Positions 8,158-16,408 of a stretch of DNA of 64,000 nucleotides are shown one piece after another. Under the pieces are notes generated by a model that made no database searches, was not told where the DNA came from, and saw nothing but the letters and a program-made list of their open reading frames with translations. The position numbers and the translations under genes are program-made. This stretch comes from Flavobacterium litorale (lineage in GTDB: Bacteria > Bacteroidota > Bacteroidia > Flavobacteriales > Flavobacteriaceae). The stretch's first letter is position 1. Each line of letters begins with the position of its first letter. The stretch covers positions 2,158,501-2,222,500 of the forward strand of contig NZ_CP080429.1 in assembly GCF_019613795.1 (NCBI RefSeq), given 5' to 3'.

Positions 8158-9144
8158 TTATATATCGCGATTAAATTTTGTGTAAAAATGTTTATCATTT
8201 ACCATTGAAAATAGTTGATCTACAAAATCTTGTTTCTTTTCTCGATGTGGATTTTTCAATGCGTGATAGCCAATTTTATTTTCATACTGTTCAGTTTCAA
8301 TCTTACTTAAAATGATTCTTATATCTTCACAAAGTTGTTCATACTTATAAGCTATTTCTAACAATTCAAATGTTTTGATATCTGTAATGACGTATCGATG
8401 AACTACTTTATTTCTAAGGTTATAAAGCTGGTATAATTTTTTGTGCTGATACTCTAAAATAATATTCATTTTTTTTGCTTCATCATATATTTTTTTCTCC
8501 ATTATTGGTTTGTCATTAACTTGTTGATATAAATATTTAATCTCAAACAAATCTGTTTTATTAATAATTTGTAATCTTAGTACTATGCATAAACGTAAAT
8601 AGGCATCTATATGATTAGAGTTTAATATAATTAACTCAATAAAAGATAAGTTTTCTATAGCTTTATTTTTTAAATCAAAAGATGCTGCTAATGATGCATT
8701 GAATTTTTCATATCGATCAAAACCAATAGCGTGATCCCTTCTATCTGGACTTAAACATACTAATGTAGAGAGAGATTTTTTAACTTTGATAAGTTCCTTT
8801 TTAATTATATGCTTATTGATGTCATTTGGCTGACATATATATTTTGCCATAAAAATATAATCTTCTACTACTACAGTCCATAAAAAAATGCTAAACTCAG
8901 GATCAGGAAGTATATTTTTAATGAATTTTAATTCACTGGAATTGTAGTTATGTTTAGGTAGATCTGGGTTTATTTTTTTTTCATTTGAATTGTAGCAACT
9001 TATTTGGAAACATCCTTGGGTTTCTTCAAATAATTCAAAGCTAAATGGAGACTTATTTTCATAACCAGCAATTTCATTTTTATAATACCAATCTAATGGT
9101 ATTTGTATTTCAAATATTCCTTTTGGATGCGTAAAATATTTCAT
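8158..9144 (-). CDS. Unknown protein with C-terminal HEPN-like motif
   Basis: I do not recognise the full family. The N-terminal part (about 1-130) opens with HPKGIFEIQIPLDWYY, a pattern of small beta-rich domains seen in several uncharacterised families. The C-terminal part is helical and carries LYNLRNKVVHRYV with R244 and H249, spacing R-x4-H, as in HEPN domains where these residues cut RNA or bind nucleotides. Helices around it fit a four-helix bundle. No signal peptide or membrane segment. Base composition looks more AT-rich and its codons less typical than in uvrA beside it. It lies 18 bases after uvrA and before the J-domain gene. Catalysis and role (toxin, defence, regulator) are inference only. 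Confidence 0.5.
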   Translation of the reverse strand: MKYFTHPKGIFEIQIPLDWYYKNEIAGYENKSPFSFELFEETQGCFQISCYNSNEKKINPDLPKHNYNSSELKFIKNILPDPEFSIFLWTVVVEDYIFMAKYICQPNDINKHIIKKELIKVKKSLSTLVCLSPDRRDHAIGFDRYEKFNASLAASFDLKNKAIENLSFIELIILNSNHIDAYLRLCIVLRLQIINKTDLFEIKYLYQQVNDKPIMEKKIYDEAKKMNIILEYQHKKLYQLYNLRNKVVHRYVITDIKTFELLEIAYKYEQLCEDIRIILSKIETEQYENKIGYHALKNPHREKKQDFVDQLFSMVNDKHFYTKFNRDI

Positions 9145-9162
9145 AAATCAAATATTATAGCT

Positions 9163-11952
9163 TTACAGCTTCCCTCTTAAATACTCTCCAGTAACCGATT
9201 TCTTATCTTTAGCTACTTCTTCGGGTGTACCAAACGCTACTAAATTCCCACCGTTATCGCCACCTTCGGGACCGATATCTATAATATAATCGGCACATTT
9301 AATTAGGTCAAGGTTATGCTCTATTACAATAATCGAATGTCCTTTTTCTAACAATGCCTCAAACGAAGCCAACAGTTTTTTTATGTCGTGGAAGTGTAGC
9401 CCCGTTGTAGGTTCGTCAAACACAAAAAGTACTTTATCTTTAGTGGTACCTTTTACAAGGAACGATGCCAGTTTTATACGCTGTGCCTCGCCACCCGAAA
9501 GGGTAGAGGAGGATTGCCCGAGTTGTACGTAACCCAAACCAACATCTTGCAATGGTTGTAGTTTCTGTGTTATTTTGGTTTGTTTGTGTTTATCAAAAAA
9601 TGCAACGGCATCGTCAATCGTCATTTTCAATATGTCGTCTATATTTTTACCTTCAAACTGTATTTCGAGTACTTCTTTTTTAAAGCGTTTGCCGTTACAG
9701 GTTTCGCACTCCAAATGTACATCTGCCATAAACTGCATTTCAATAGTTACTTCGCCCTCGCCTTTGCAGGTTTCGCAACGTCCGCCATCTACATTAAACG
9801 AGAAATGTTTTGCTTTGTAGCCTCGTACTTTAGATAATTTTTGTTTGGAATATAAATCCCGAATATCATCGTACGCCTTTATATAGGTTACAGGGTTGGA
9901 GCGTGAGCTGCGCCCAATAGGGTTTTGGTCTACATACTCTACATTTTTAATATGCGAATAGCTGCCTTTTAGTTCGGTAAACTGCCCTGCTTTTTCGCCT
10001 ATGGCATCTAATTTTTTTTGTAGTGCAGGGTAGAGTATCTTTTTAACTAGGGTGCTTTTACCACTCCCCGAAACGCCCGTTATTACTGTAAGGCAATCGA
10101 GTGGGAATGTAACATCTATATTTTTTAGGTTGTTTTCACGAGCGCCAATTACATCAATATGGCGTTTAAATTTCCGACGTTTTTTAGGCACGCTTATCTC
10201 AAGCTCGCCATTAAGGTATTTTGCAGTAAGCGAATCGGATTGTAAAATATCATTATAGGTGCCTTGTGCTACTAATTTTCCGCCAAAAGTACCTGCTTCA
10301 GGACCTATATCAATAATCATATCGGCAGCTTTCATAATATCCTCATCATGCTCTACCACAATAACAGTATTACCGAGTTTGCGCAAGTTTTCAAGCACTG
10401 CTACTAAGCGTTCGGTATCTTTTGGATGTAAACCAATACTTGGTTCATCTAAAATGTACATTGAGCCTACTAGGCTACTACCTAATGAGGTTGCTAGGTT
10501 TATACGTTGCGATTCGCCACCCGACAGTGTAGCCGATTTACGGTTTAATGTAAGATAGTCAAGCCCTACCTCTTGCAGAAAATGCAGCCTATTATTAATT
10601 TCTATTAGCAAGCGTTTTGCCACGTGTTGGTCGTACTCACTTAGTGCTAACTCTTTAAAGAAAGCAACTAAATTTTTGATCGGTAAATCAACTAAGTCCG
10701 ATATGGTATGATCGGCTATTTTTACATAGTTCGTTTCTTTTCTGAGGCGTTTACCGTTACAAATGTTGCATTTTGTTTTACCACGATAACGCGATAGCAT
10801 GACGCGGTTTTGGATTTTGTAGTTTTTCTCCTCTAGTTCAGCAAAAAAAGCATCAAGTCCTGTAAAGTACTTGTTTCCTTTCCAAATGAGCTGTTTGTCT
10901 TTTTCAGCCAATTGAAAATAAGGTTTATGTATCGGAAAATCGAATTTATGGCTATTGTTAACCAATTGGTCACGATACCAGCCCATACTCTCGCCACGCC
11001 AAGGGTAAATGGCATTTTCGTACACCGATAGTGCAGTATTGGGTACAACAAGGTCTTCGTCAATCCCTATAATGCTACCGTAACCCTCGCAGGCAGGGCA
11101 AGCACCATACGGGTTGTTAAAACTAAACAGATGTACGTTTGGCTCTAAAAATGTAATACCATCTAGTTCAAAATTATTGCTGAATGCTGTTCGTTCGTTT
11201 GTTTTAACGTCTTGGAGGTAGCATGTGCCTTTACCCTCATAAAAAGCGGTTTGTACGGCATCGGCAAGGCGGTTGTAAAATTCTTCTTCGTCTTTAACTA
11301 CAATACGATCGACTACTAGGAGTACTTCTTTATTCTTAAAGTTAATATCAGCAATTTCATCAAGGCGTACCGTTTTATTATCTACTAAAATACGTGCAAA
11401 TCCCTGTTGTAATAATACTCCTAATTTTTCTTCTATAGAGCGTCCTTTCTCGGTATGTACGGGCGATACTAGCAACCATCGGCTGCCTTCATCGTAACTC
11501 TTAACAGTAGTGATAACATCAGTAACAGTATCTTTTTTTACTTCGCGACCCGAAATAGGGGAGTAGGTATGCCCTACACGAGCAAACAGGAGTTTTAAAT
11601 AGTCGTAAATCTCGGTACTTGTGCCTACGGTACTACGCGCATTGGTGGTATTAACTTTTTGCTCTATAGCAATGGCGGGTGCAATACCTTTAATGTATTC
11701 TACTTTGGGTTTATCCAAACGCCCTAAAAATTGGCGTGCATAGCTAGATAAACTTTCTACATAACGGCGTTGCCCTTCGGCATATAACGTATCGAACGCT
11801 AAGCTCGATTTACCAGAGCCTGATAAACCCGTAACTACCACCAGTTTATTACGGGGTATGGCTACATCTATATTTTTTAGGTTGTGGAGTTGTGCTCCTT
11901 TTATAAGTATATTTTTCTTGGGTTCGAGTTTCGAAAAATCGGTTTTTATCAT
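9163..11952 (-). CDS. uvrA: Excinuclease ABC subunit A
   Basis: A 929-residue UvrA, the damage-sensing ATPase of nucleotide excision repair that loads UvrB. It has two ABC ATPase modules: Walker [10 protein letters not shown] at 42-50 and GVSGSGKST near 625-635, two LSGGE signatures ([11 protein letters not shown] and [11 protein letters not shown]), and zinc-binding CxxC pairs near residues 285 and 396 in the first half and near 724 and 750 in the second. Length is normal. A -7 promoter element lies at 11970-11977. Genes for UvrB and UvrC are not in the window. Flavobacteria often carry two uvrA genes; which one this is cannot be decided here. Confidence 0.95.
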   Translation of the reverse strand: MIKTDFSKLEPKKNILIKGAQLHNLKNIDVAIPRNKLVVVTGLSGSGKSSLAFDTLYAEGQRRYVESLSSYARQFLGRLDKPKVEYIKGIAPAIAIEQKVNTTNARSTVGTSTEIYDYLKLLFARVGHTYSPISGREVKKDTVTDVITTVKSYDEGSRWLLVSPVHTEKGRSIEEKLGVLLQQGFARILVDNKTVRLDEIADINFKNKEVLLVVDRIVVKDEEEFYNRLADAVQTAFYEGKGTCYLQDVKTNERTAFSNNFELDGITFLEPNVHLFSFNNPYGACPACEGYGSIIGIDEDLVVPNTALSVYENAIYPWRGESMGWYRDQLVNNSHKFDFPIHKPYFQLAEKDKQLIWKGNKYFTGLDAFFAELEEKNYKIQNRVMLSRYRGKTKCNICNGKRLRKETNYVKIADHTISDLVDLPIKNLVAFFKELALSEYDQHVAKRLLIEINNRLHFLQEVGLDYLTLNRKSATLSGGESQRINLATSLGSSLVGSMYILDEPSIGLHPKDTERLVAVLENLRKLGNTVIVVEHDEDIMKAADMIIDIGPEAGTFGGKLVAQGTYNDILQSDSLTAKYLNGELEISVPKKRRKFKRHIDVIGARENNLKNIDVTFPLDCLTVITGVSGSGKSTLVKKILYPALQKKLDAIGEKAGQFTELKGSYSHIKNVEYVDQNPIGRSSRSNPVTYIKAYDDIRDLYSKQKLSKVRGYKAKHFSFNVDGGRCETCKGEGEVTIEMQFMADVHLECETCNGKRFKKEVLEIQFEGKNIDDILKMTIDDAVAFFDKHKQTKITQKLQPLQDVGLGYVQLGQSSSTLSGGEAQRIKLASFLVKGTTKDKVLFVFDEPTTGLHFHDIKKLLASFEALLEKGHSIIVIEHNLDLIKCADYIIDIGPEGGDNGGNLVAFGTPEEVAKDKKSVTGEYLRGKL

Positions 11953-11969
11953 AATAAAACAGTAAACAG

Positions 11970-11977
11970 CAAAGATA
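11970..11977 (-). promoter_or_regulatory. -7 promoter element TATCTTTG
   Basis: Matches TAnnTTTG on the minus strand, 17 bases before the uvrA start codon. Confidence 0.5.
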
Positions 11978-12031
11978 CATTTTTAGACGTGAATTTTTTG
12001 TTAAGAGGATAGAGCTAATTTGGTATATTTA

Positions 12032-12523
12032 ATGAGTGAAAATTTTAAATTTATGCTGAATATTTTAGTAGATAGAACGTGTTTGCTGGAAAAGTTTTCG
12101 GGTAAAGGTGGCTGGACTTATGTGGCACTACCCGAAATAACTCAGGATAGCACTAAACCTTTTGGTATGCTACGTGTTCGGGGTAGTATTGATGATTACG
12201 AAATAAAACAGTATAACCTTATGCCTATGGGCAATGGCAAATTGTTTTTACCTGTTAAAGCTGAAATACGTAAAAAAATAAAAAAGCAAGCAGGCGATTA
12301 TGTAGCAGTTACTCTATATTTAGATGACACACCTATTGAAATTCCCGAAGAATTAAAATTGTGCTTGCAAAATGAGCCGAATGCTTACCAAACTTTTTGT
12401 AGTTATACTAACGGGCAACAAAAAGCGTTTATTGATTGGATATATTCCGCTAAGCAAGAAGATACCAAAGTACAGCGTATTGTAGCTACTTTAAAAAAAG
12501 TAGAAAAAGGGGAGCAGTTGTAG
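12032..12523 (+). CDS. YdeI/OmpD-associated, DUF1905-type protein
   Basis: A 163-residue cytosolic protein from the ATG at 12032; an in-frame TTG at 12020 would add four residues. The N-terminal part fits DUF1905 (LEKFSGKGGWTYVALPE, then FGMLRVRGSIDDYEI and LPVKAEIRKKIKKQAGDYVAV), and the C-terminal part fits the YdeI/OmpD-associated helical region (FIDWIYSAKQEDTKVQRIV). The family has been linked to bacteriocin protection or stress, but its biochemical activity is not established. It stands alone, divergent from uvrA. Confidence is high for family, low for function. Confidence 0.75.
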   Translation: MSENFKFMLNILVDRTCLLEKFSGKGGWTYVALPEITQDSTKPFGMLRVRGSIDDYEIKQYNLMPMGNGKLFLPVKAEIRKKIKKQAGDYVAVTLYLDDTPIEIPEELKLCLQNEPNAYQTFCSYTNGQQKAFIDWIYSAKQEDTKVQRIVATLKKVEKGEQL

Positions 12524-12609
12524 CGTTTTTGGCAGATTATAAACTGTTTGTTTTTTATGAATTTTAAGATTAATTTTTTTATTATAAATGTTAAAGTTCA
12601 AACTATGCC

Positions 12610-12641
12610 TTGTTTTTAACAAAAAAATTATGTTATATTTG
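12610..12641 (+). promoter_or_regulatory. Promoter of the sigma factor gene
   Basis: A TTG at 12610-12612 and TATATTTG at 12634-12641 are 21 bases apart, close to the Bacteroidetes -33/-7 pattern. The start codon is 110 bases further on, which leaves a leader of about 100 bases of AT-rich sequence in which I see no strong fold. Confidence 0.55.
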
Positions 12642-12751
12642 GCTTATAATTAATTTAAAATTAACATTGCTTATTCAAAAAACTACTTTTTAGGAACTCA
12701 GTTTCTGATTTATCGAAAACAAATTCAATAAAACACTAAAAAGTTGTTGCT

Positions 12752-13336
12752 ATGGCTAATGTTGTAATTCCAGACGCAGTCTTGGTTAAAGATTACATAG
12801 GTGGAGACGAAAATGCACTTGCCTCTTTAATTAAAAGACACCAATCTAAAATTTACGGATTTATCTATTCTAAGGTAACTGATAGAGATATAGCAGATGA
12901 TATATTTCAGGATACTTTTATTAAGGTAATTAAAACACTAAAATGTAATGCTTATAACGAAGAGGGTAAATTTTTACCTTGGGTTATGCGTATTGCACAC
13001 AACCTTATTGTGGATCATTTTAGGCGTAATAAAAAAATGCCGATGTTTCGTGAAACAGAGGAGTTTTCTATATTCTCCATTATGAGCGATAATAGCCCTA
13101 ACATTGAGAGCAGGATTATTACCAACCAAGTAGAAAACGATGTAAAACGCTTAATTGAGGAACTCCCAGACGACCAAAAAGAAGTATTACAAATGCGTAT
13201 GTATCAGGACATGAGTTTTAAAGAAATTGCAGATATTACGGGTGTTAGCATAAATACGGCTTTGGGTAGAATGCGTTATGCTTTAATGAACTTACGAAAG
13301 GTAATAGAAAAAAATAATGTTGTTTTAACAAATTAA
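12752..13336 (+). CDS. RNA polymerase sigma-70 family (ECF-like) sigma factor
   Basis: A 194-residue sigma factor with region 2 (LIKRHQSKIYGFIYSK, then DIADDIFQDTFIKVIK and FLPWVMRIAHNLIVDHFRR) and region 4 (LPDDQKEVLQMRMYQDMSF, with the helix-turn-helix FKEIADITGVSINTALGRMRY). Regions 1.1 and 3 are missing, as in ECF sigma factors. No anti-sigma gene with a membrane segment follows; instead a 47-residue small protein gene starts 62 bases downstream. I recall this sigma factor and small protein as a conserved flavobacterial pair. The genes it controls are unknown. Confidence 0.9.
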   Translation: MANVVIPDAVLVKDYIGGDENALASLIKRHQSKIYGFIYSKVTDRDIADDIFQDTFIKVIKTLKCNAYNEEGKFLPWVMRIAHNLIVDHFRRNKKMPMFRETEEFSIFSIMSDNSPNIESRIITNQVENDVKRLIEELPDDQKEVLQMRMYQDMSFKEIADITGVSINTALGRMRYALMNLRKVIEKNNVVLTN

Positions 13337-13397
13337 ACAATAATATGAGGTTGCTTTGCGTTGTAGTAAGAAATAAATAAACCACAAACCTTACTAC

Positions 13398-13541
13398 ATG
13401 GCAAAAATCTACTCAAAAAAGAAATTAGCAACCCCAGAAATGTTACCTAAAAAAGAAACGATTGACTTTTTATTGAATTATTCTAAATCATTATTAATAT
13501 TACGAACCAGTAACGGAACGTACGAAAATATTGCTAATTAA
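13398..13541 (+). CDS. Small basic protein downstream of sigma factor, 47 aa
   Basis: An ATG at 13398 opens a 47-codon frame starting MAKIYSKKKLATPEMLPKKE, continuing through IDFLLNYSKSLLILRT and ending YENIAN. It is Lys-rich at the N-terminus and has one amphipathic or hydrophobic stretch (about 22-36), too short and polar to be a clear membrane segment. It lies between the sigma factor and a strong terminator, so it is probably the last gene of that transcript. I recall similar short proteins after this sigma factor in flavobacteria; no function is known. A role in controlling the sigma factor would be a guess from position. Confidence 0.6.
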   Translation: MAKIYSKKKLATPEMLPKKETIDFLLNYSKSLLILRTSNGTYENIAN

Positions 13542-13546
13542 AGCAA

Positions 13547-13577
13547 AACCTCTCGCTAATTAACGAGAGGTTTTTTT
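13547..13577. terminator. Bidirectional rho-independent terminator
   Basis: AACCTCTCG (13547-13555) pairs with CGAGAGG plus T-run (13564-13577). The nth stop codon falls inside the loop, so the hairpin serves both converging transcripts. Confidence 0.85.
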
Positions 13578-14225
13578 ATAATAATCATTCAATACCGTTT
13601 TTCGCCCAATAGTTTTAGTAATAATATCCTTTTCGAGATTCCATCCGCGAGCAGGCGAATATTCACGACCATACCATATAATTTGCAGGTGTAGCTTATT
13701 CCATAACGCTTCGGGGAAAAGCCGCTTGGCATCCTTTTCTGTTTGTACTACATTTTTTCCATTGCTAAAACCCCAACGGTACATAAGCCTATGAATGTGG
13801 GTATCTACAGGAAAAGCAGGTATACCAAATGCCTGACTCATTACAACGCTTGCGGTTTTGTGCCCCACGGCTGGCAATGCCTCTAATGCCTCAAAACTTG
13901 CAGGTACTTCTCCATTGTATTTTTCAATCAATATTTCAGATAAACCGTGTATGCCTTTGGATTTCATTGGCGATAATCCGACAGGCTTTATAATCTCTCG
14001 TATTTCCTCTACAGATAATTTTACCATGCTATACGGGTTATCGGCACGCTCAAATAGTAAGGGTGTAATCTGGTTTACACGTACATCGGTGCTTTGTGCG
14101 GACATTAGTACGGCAATTAGTAAGGTGTAAGGGTCTTTATGGTCTAAAGGTATAGGTATGGTGGGGTAAATATCATTTAACGTATCTATAACAAATTGTA
14201 CCTTTTCTGCTTTGGTCATTTTCAC
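13560..14225 (-). CDS. nth: Endonuclease III without iron-sulfur cysteines
   Basis: A 221-residue base-excision repair DNA glycosylase/AP lyase for oxidised pyrimidines. The helix-hairpin-helix LPAVGHKTA carries the catalytic lysine K123, and D141 lies in FPVDTHIHRL. In the standard enzyme four cysteines after the GRxxC motif hold a 4Fe-4S cluster; here the region reads GREYSPARGWNLEKD and no cysteine is present in the last 40 residues, so no cluster can form there. The rest is full length, so the gene is not broken. I think the loss is shared by related flavobacteria but cannot check. A -7 element lies at 14241-14248. Confidence 0.9.
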   Translation of the reverse strand: MKMTKAEKVQFVIDTLNDIYPTIPIPLDHKDPYTLLIAVLMSAQSTDVRVNQITPLLFERADNPYSMVKLSVEEIREIIKPVGLSPMKSKGIHGLSEILIEKYNGEVPASFEALEALPAVGHKTASVVMSQAFGIPAFPVDTHIHRLMYRWGFSNGKNVVQTEKDAKRLFPEALWNKLHLQIIWYGREYSPARGWNLEKDIITKTIGRKTVLNDYYKKTSR

Positions 14226-14240
14226 TAATTTTATTCAAAA

Positions 14241-14248
14241 CAAATATA
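14241..14248 (-). promoter_or_regulatory. -7 promoter element TATATTTG
   Basis: Matches TAnnTTTG on the minus strand, 15 bases before the nth start; it lies in the 28-base gap shared with the divergent peroxiredoxin gene. Confidence 0.5.
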
Positions 14249-14253
14249 ACATT

Positions 14254-14706
14254 ATGACAACACTAAAAAAAGGTGATAAAGCACCTGATTTTTCGGGAGC
14301 AGACCAAGATGGTAACCAACATACACTTGCAGATTACAAAGGAAAAAAACTAGTAGTATTTTTTTATCCTAAAGCAAGTACACCAGGTTGTACTGCCGAA
14401 GCTTGCGATTTACGCGATAACTACGAACGTTTTGAGGCCGATAACTATGCGCTTTTAGGTGTTAGTGCCGATTCGCAGGCAAAGCAAGGAAAATTTAGGG
14501 AAAAGTACAATTTTCCGTTTCCGTTGCTTGCTGACGAGGATAAGTCTGTAATTAATGCTTTTGGCGTATGGGGGCCTAAAAAGTTTATGGGCAAAGAATA
14601 TGATGGTATCCATCGTACTACTTTTGTAATTGATGAAGAAGGTATTATTGATGAAGTCATTACCAAAGTAAAAACAAAAGCACATGCAGCACAGATATTA
14701 GATTAA
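14254..14706 (+). CDS. bcp: Thiol peroxidase, BCP/PrxQ-type peroxiredoxin
   Basis: A 150-residue thioredoxin-fold peroxiredoxin that reduces hydrogen peroxide and organic hydroperoxides in the cytosol. The active site ASTPGCTAEACDLRD holds the peroxidatic Cys46 and, five residues later, the resolving Cys51, the atypical two-cysteine arrangement of BCP. I placed the start at ATG 14254 (MTTLKKGDKAPDF), where family members begin; a frame upstream adds 14 residues that overlap the nth start region. A terminator follows at once. It is divergent from nth, and a shared oxidative-damage theme is plausible but not shown. Confidence 0.92.
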   Translation: MTTLKKGDKAPDFSGADQDGNQHTLADYKGKKLVVFFYPKASTPGCTAEACDLRDNYERFEADNYALLGVSADSQAKQGKFREKYNFPFPLLADEDKSVINAFGVWGPKKFMGKEYDGIHRTTFVIDEEGIIDEVITKVKTKAHAAQILD

Positions 14707-14734
14707 AAAAATCAGCCAAGTGGCTGATTTTTTT
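14705..14734 (+). terminator. Rho-independent terminator
   Basis: A-run plus TCAGCCA, two-base loop, TGGCTGA plus T-run directly after the peroxiredoxin stop codon. Confidence 0.85.
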
Positions 14735-14792
14735 ATAAATACTTTAGCATAGTATTATAAGTTATTACATATAATTAACTGTTTTGATGAAG

Positions 14793-14800
14793 TATCTTTG
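14793..14800 (+). promoter_or_regulatory. -7 promoter element TATCTTTG
   Basis: Matches TAnnTTTG, 25 bases before the DUF1206 gene; no good -33 box. Confidence 0.4.
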
Positions 14801-14825
14801 AATAATAAACAATTAAAGTAATATA

Positions 14826-15629
14826 ATGGATAACAATACCCAAAATAACATAGCAATAGTAGGTCGTATAGGTTTAATAACTAAAGGCATAGTGTATTGC
14901 TTGCTAGGTGCTATTGCATTTATGGCAACCTTTAACATTAACGGTCAGTCTGTAAATAATGCTAGTAAAAAAGGGGTACTGGACTTTTTAGATAAGCAAA
15001 CTGGCGGACAAATATTACTTGCGGTACTGGCACTTGGGCTAGTTTGTTATAGTATTTGGCGATTTATTGAGTTTGTTCGTACACTTAAAGATAGCGGTAA
15101 AGAAGATAAAAAAGATAAGGTTAAGAGTGTCCGATACCTTTTTAGTGGAATATCTTACGGTTTGTTAGCGGTAAGTGTAATTAAAAGGGTACTAAATAGC
15201 GCATCGAGTTCTGGTAATAAAAAACAAGATGTAGTCCGTACCATTATGCAAGAGCCTGCGGGGCAGTGGTTAATAGGTGTGGTGGCACTTGGTTTTGTTG
15301 CCGTGGGTATATACCAGATTTATTATGGATACTCGGAAAAGTTTAAAAAGCATGTTGACGAAACTGTAACTGGAAAAAGCCAAGATGTGGTATTGGTAGC
15401 AGGTAAAGTAGGCTACATGGCACGAGGTGTAGTTTGGTTGTTGTTAGCGTGGCTTCTTGGTAAAGCGGCTATGAGTGCCAATGCTAGTCAGGCAGGAGGA
15501 ACATCAGAAGCTTTGAGTTCGATAAGTGATGCACCGTATGGCGTATACCTGTTGGCAGCAATAGGGTTGGGCTTAGTTTGCTACGGAGTATTTAGCTTTG
15601 TAAGAGCGAAGTACGAAGACTTAGCTTAA
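14826..15629 (+). CDS. DUF1206 membrane protein
   Basis: A 267-residue inner-membrane protein built of three related units, each a pair of membrane helices: around 12-80 (GRIGLITKGIVYCLLGAIAF and LLAVLALGLVCYSIWRFIEF), around 97-170, and around 192-262 (GKVGYMARGVVWLLLAWLLG and LLAAIGLGLVCYGVFSFVRA). The repeated G(R/K)xGYxxxG start and LGLVCY...F end match the DUF1206 repeat. The middle unit is preceded by a Lys/Asp-rich loop. Function is unknown. Its end overlaps the end of mtnN on the other strand by four bases, with no terminator between. Confidence 0.85.
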   Translation: MDNNTQNNIAIVGRIGLITKGIVYCLLGAIAFMATFNINGQSVNNASKKGVLDFLDKQTGGQILLAVLALGLVCYSIWRFIEFVRTLKDSGKEDKKDKVKSVRYLFSGISYGLLAVSVIKRVLNSASSSGNKKQDVVRTIMQEPAGQWLIGVVALGFVAVGIYQIYYGYSEKFKKHVDETVTGKSQDVVLVAGKVGYMARGVVWLLLAWLLGKAAMSANASQAGGTSEALSSISDAPYGVYLLAAIGLGLVCYGVFSFVRAKYEDLA

Positions 15630-16405
15630 ATTATAATTACATATTGGCTGGCGTACAAACTGGTTATAATACTAAAAGTGTATTTGCTAGCAACATTTGC
15701 AATAAATTCAGGAAAATCTGTTACCGACTTGTCATCTGCAGTATCAGAAATCGTTCTAATAACGGTAAATGGTATATTATACTCATAGCAAACTTGTGCC
15801 ACAGCAGCACCTTCCATTTCTACACACAATACTTCGGGTAATTTTTTAAGCAACGCTTGCTTGTTGGTATTACTTGCAAAAAATGTATCGCCACTAGCAA
15901 TAATACCTGTATGTAGAGTAGGAGTACTAATGTCGAATTTGGATAGGGTGGTTGTATTTATAACCTTATGTATACCAGATTCATCAATTAGAGTAGTAAC
16001 TGCTTTTTGGGCTTTATTTAATTGAATGGTGGGTGCATCAAAATAGGTTTTGCCTAGTAGTGGTACTTCAAATTGTTGCATTAATGGTCGGGCATCAATA
16101 TCGTGTTGTATTAGCTTGGTACCAATAACAATATCTCCTATTTTTAGCTCAGGACTTATACCTCCTGCAACACCTGTAAAAATAAGTTCTGTTATATTAA
16201 AAACATTTACCAAAGTAGCTGCTGTAGCCGAAGCGGCAACTTTACCCCATCGTGAAAATACAACAACAGTTTTTACCCCATTAATAGTACCATAGGTGTA
16301 GCGTCGCATTCCAATTATTTTTGTAACAGGGTTACTCAACAAGGCAACAACATCTTCAATTTCTTCGGGCATAGCGCCCATTATACCAATTACTTTGTTC
16401 TGCAA
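15626..16405 (-). CDS. mtnN: 5'-methylthioadenosine/S-adenosylhomocysteine nucleosidase
   Basis: A 259-residue purine nucleosidase that splits adenine from methylthioadenosine and S-adenosylhomocysteine, recycling by-products of methylation and polyamine synthesis. Family marks are GIMGAMPEEIE at the N-terminus, FTGVAGGIS, VEMEGAAVAQV (about 195-205) with its purine- and ribose-binding glutamates, and the catalytic Asp in TISDTAD (about 221). Compared with the usual length near 230, a few extra residues lie in the middle and at the C-terminus. It starts three bases after the stop of the conserved unknown gene at 16409, so the two are co-transcribed. Confidence 0.93.
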   Translation of the reverse strand: MQNKVIGIMGAMPEEIEDVVALLSNPVTKIIGMRRYTYGTINGVKTVVVFSRWGKVAASATAATLVNVFNITELIFTGVAGGISPELKIGDIVIGTKLIQHDIDARPLMQQFEVPLLGKTYFDAPTIQLNKAQKAVTTLIDESGIHKVINTTTLSKFDISTPTLHTGIIASGDTFFASNTNKQALLKKLPEVLCVEMEGAAVAQVCYEYNIPFTVIRTISDTADDKSVTDFPEFIANVASKYTFSIITSLYASQYVIII

Positions 16406-16408
16406 GGT

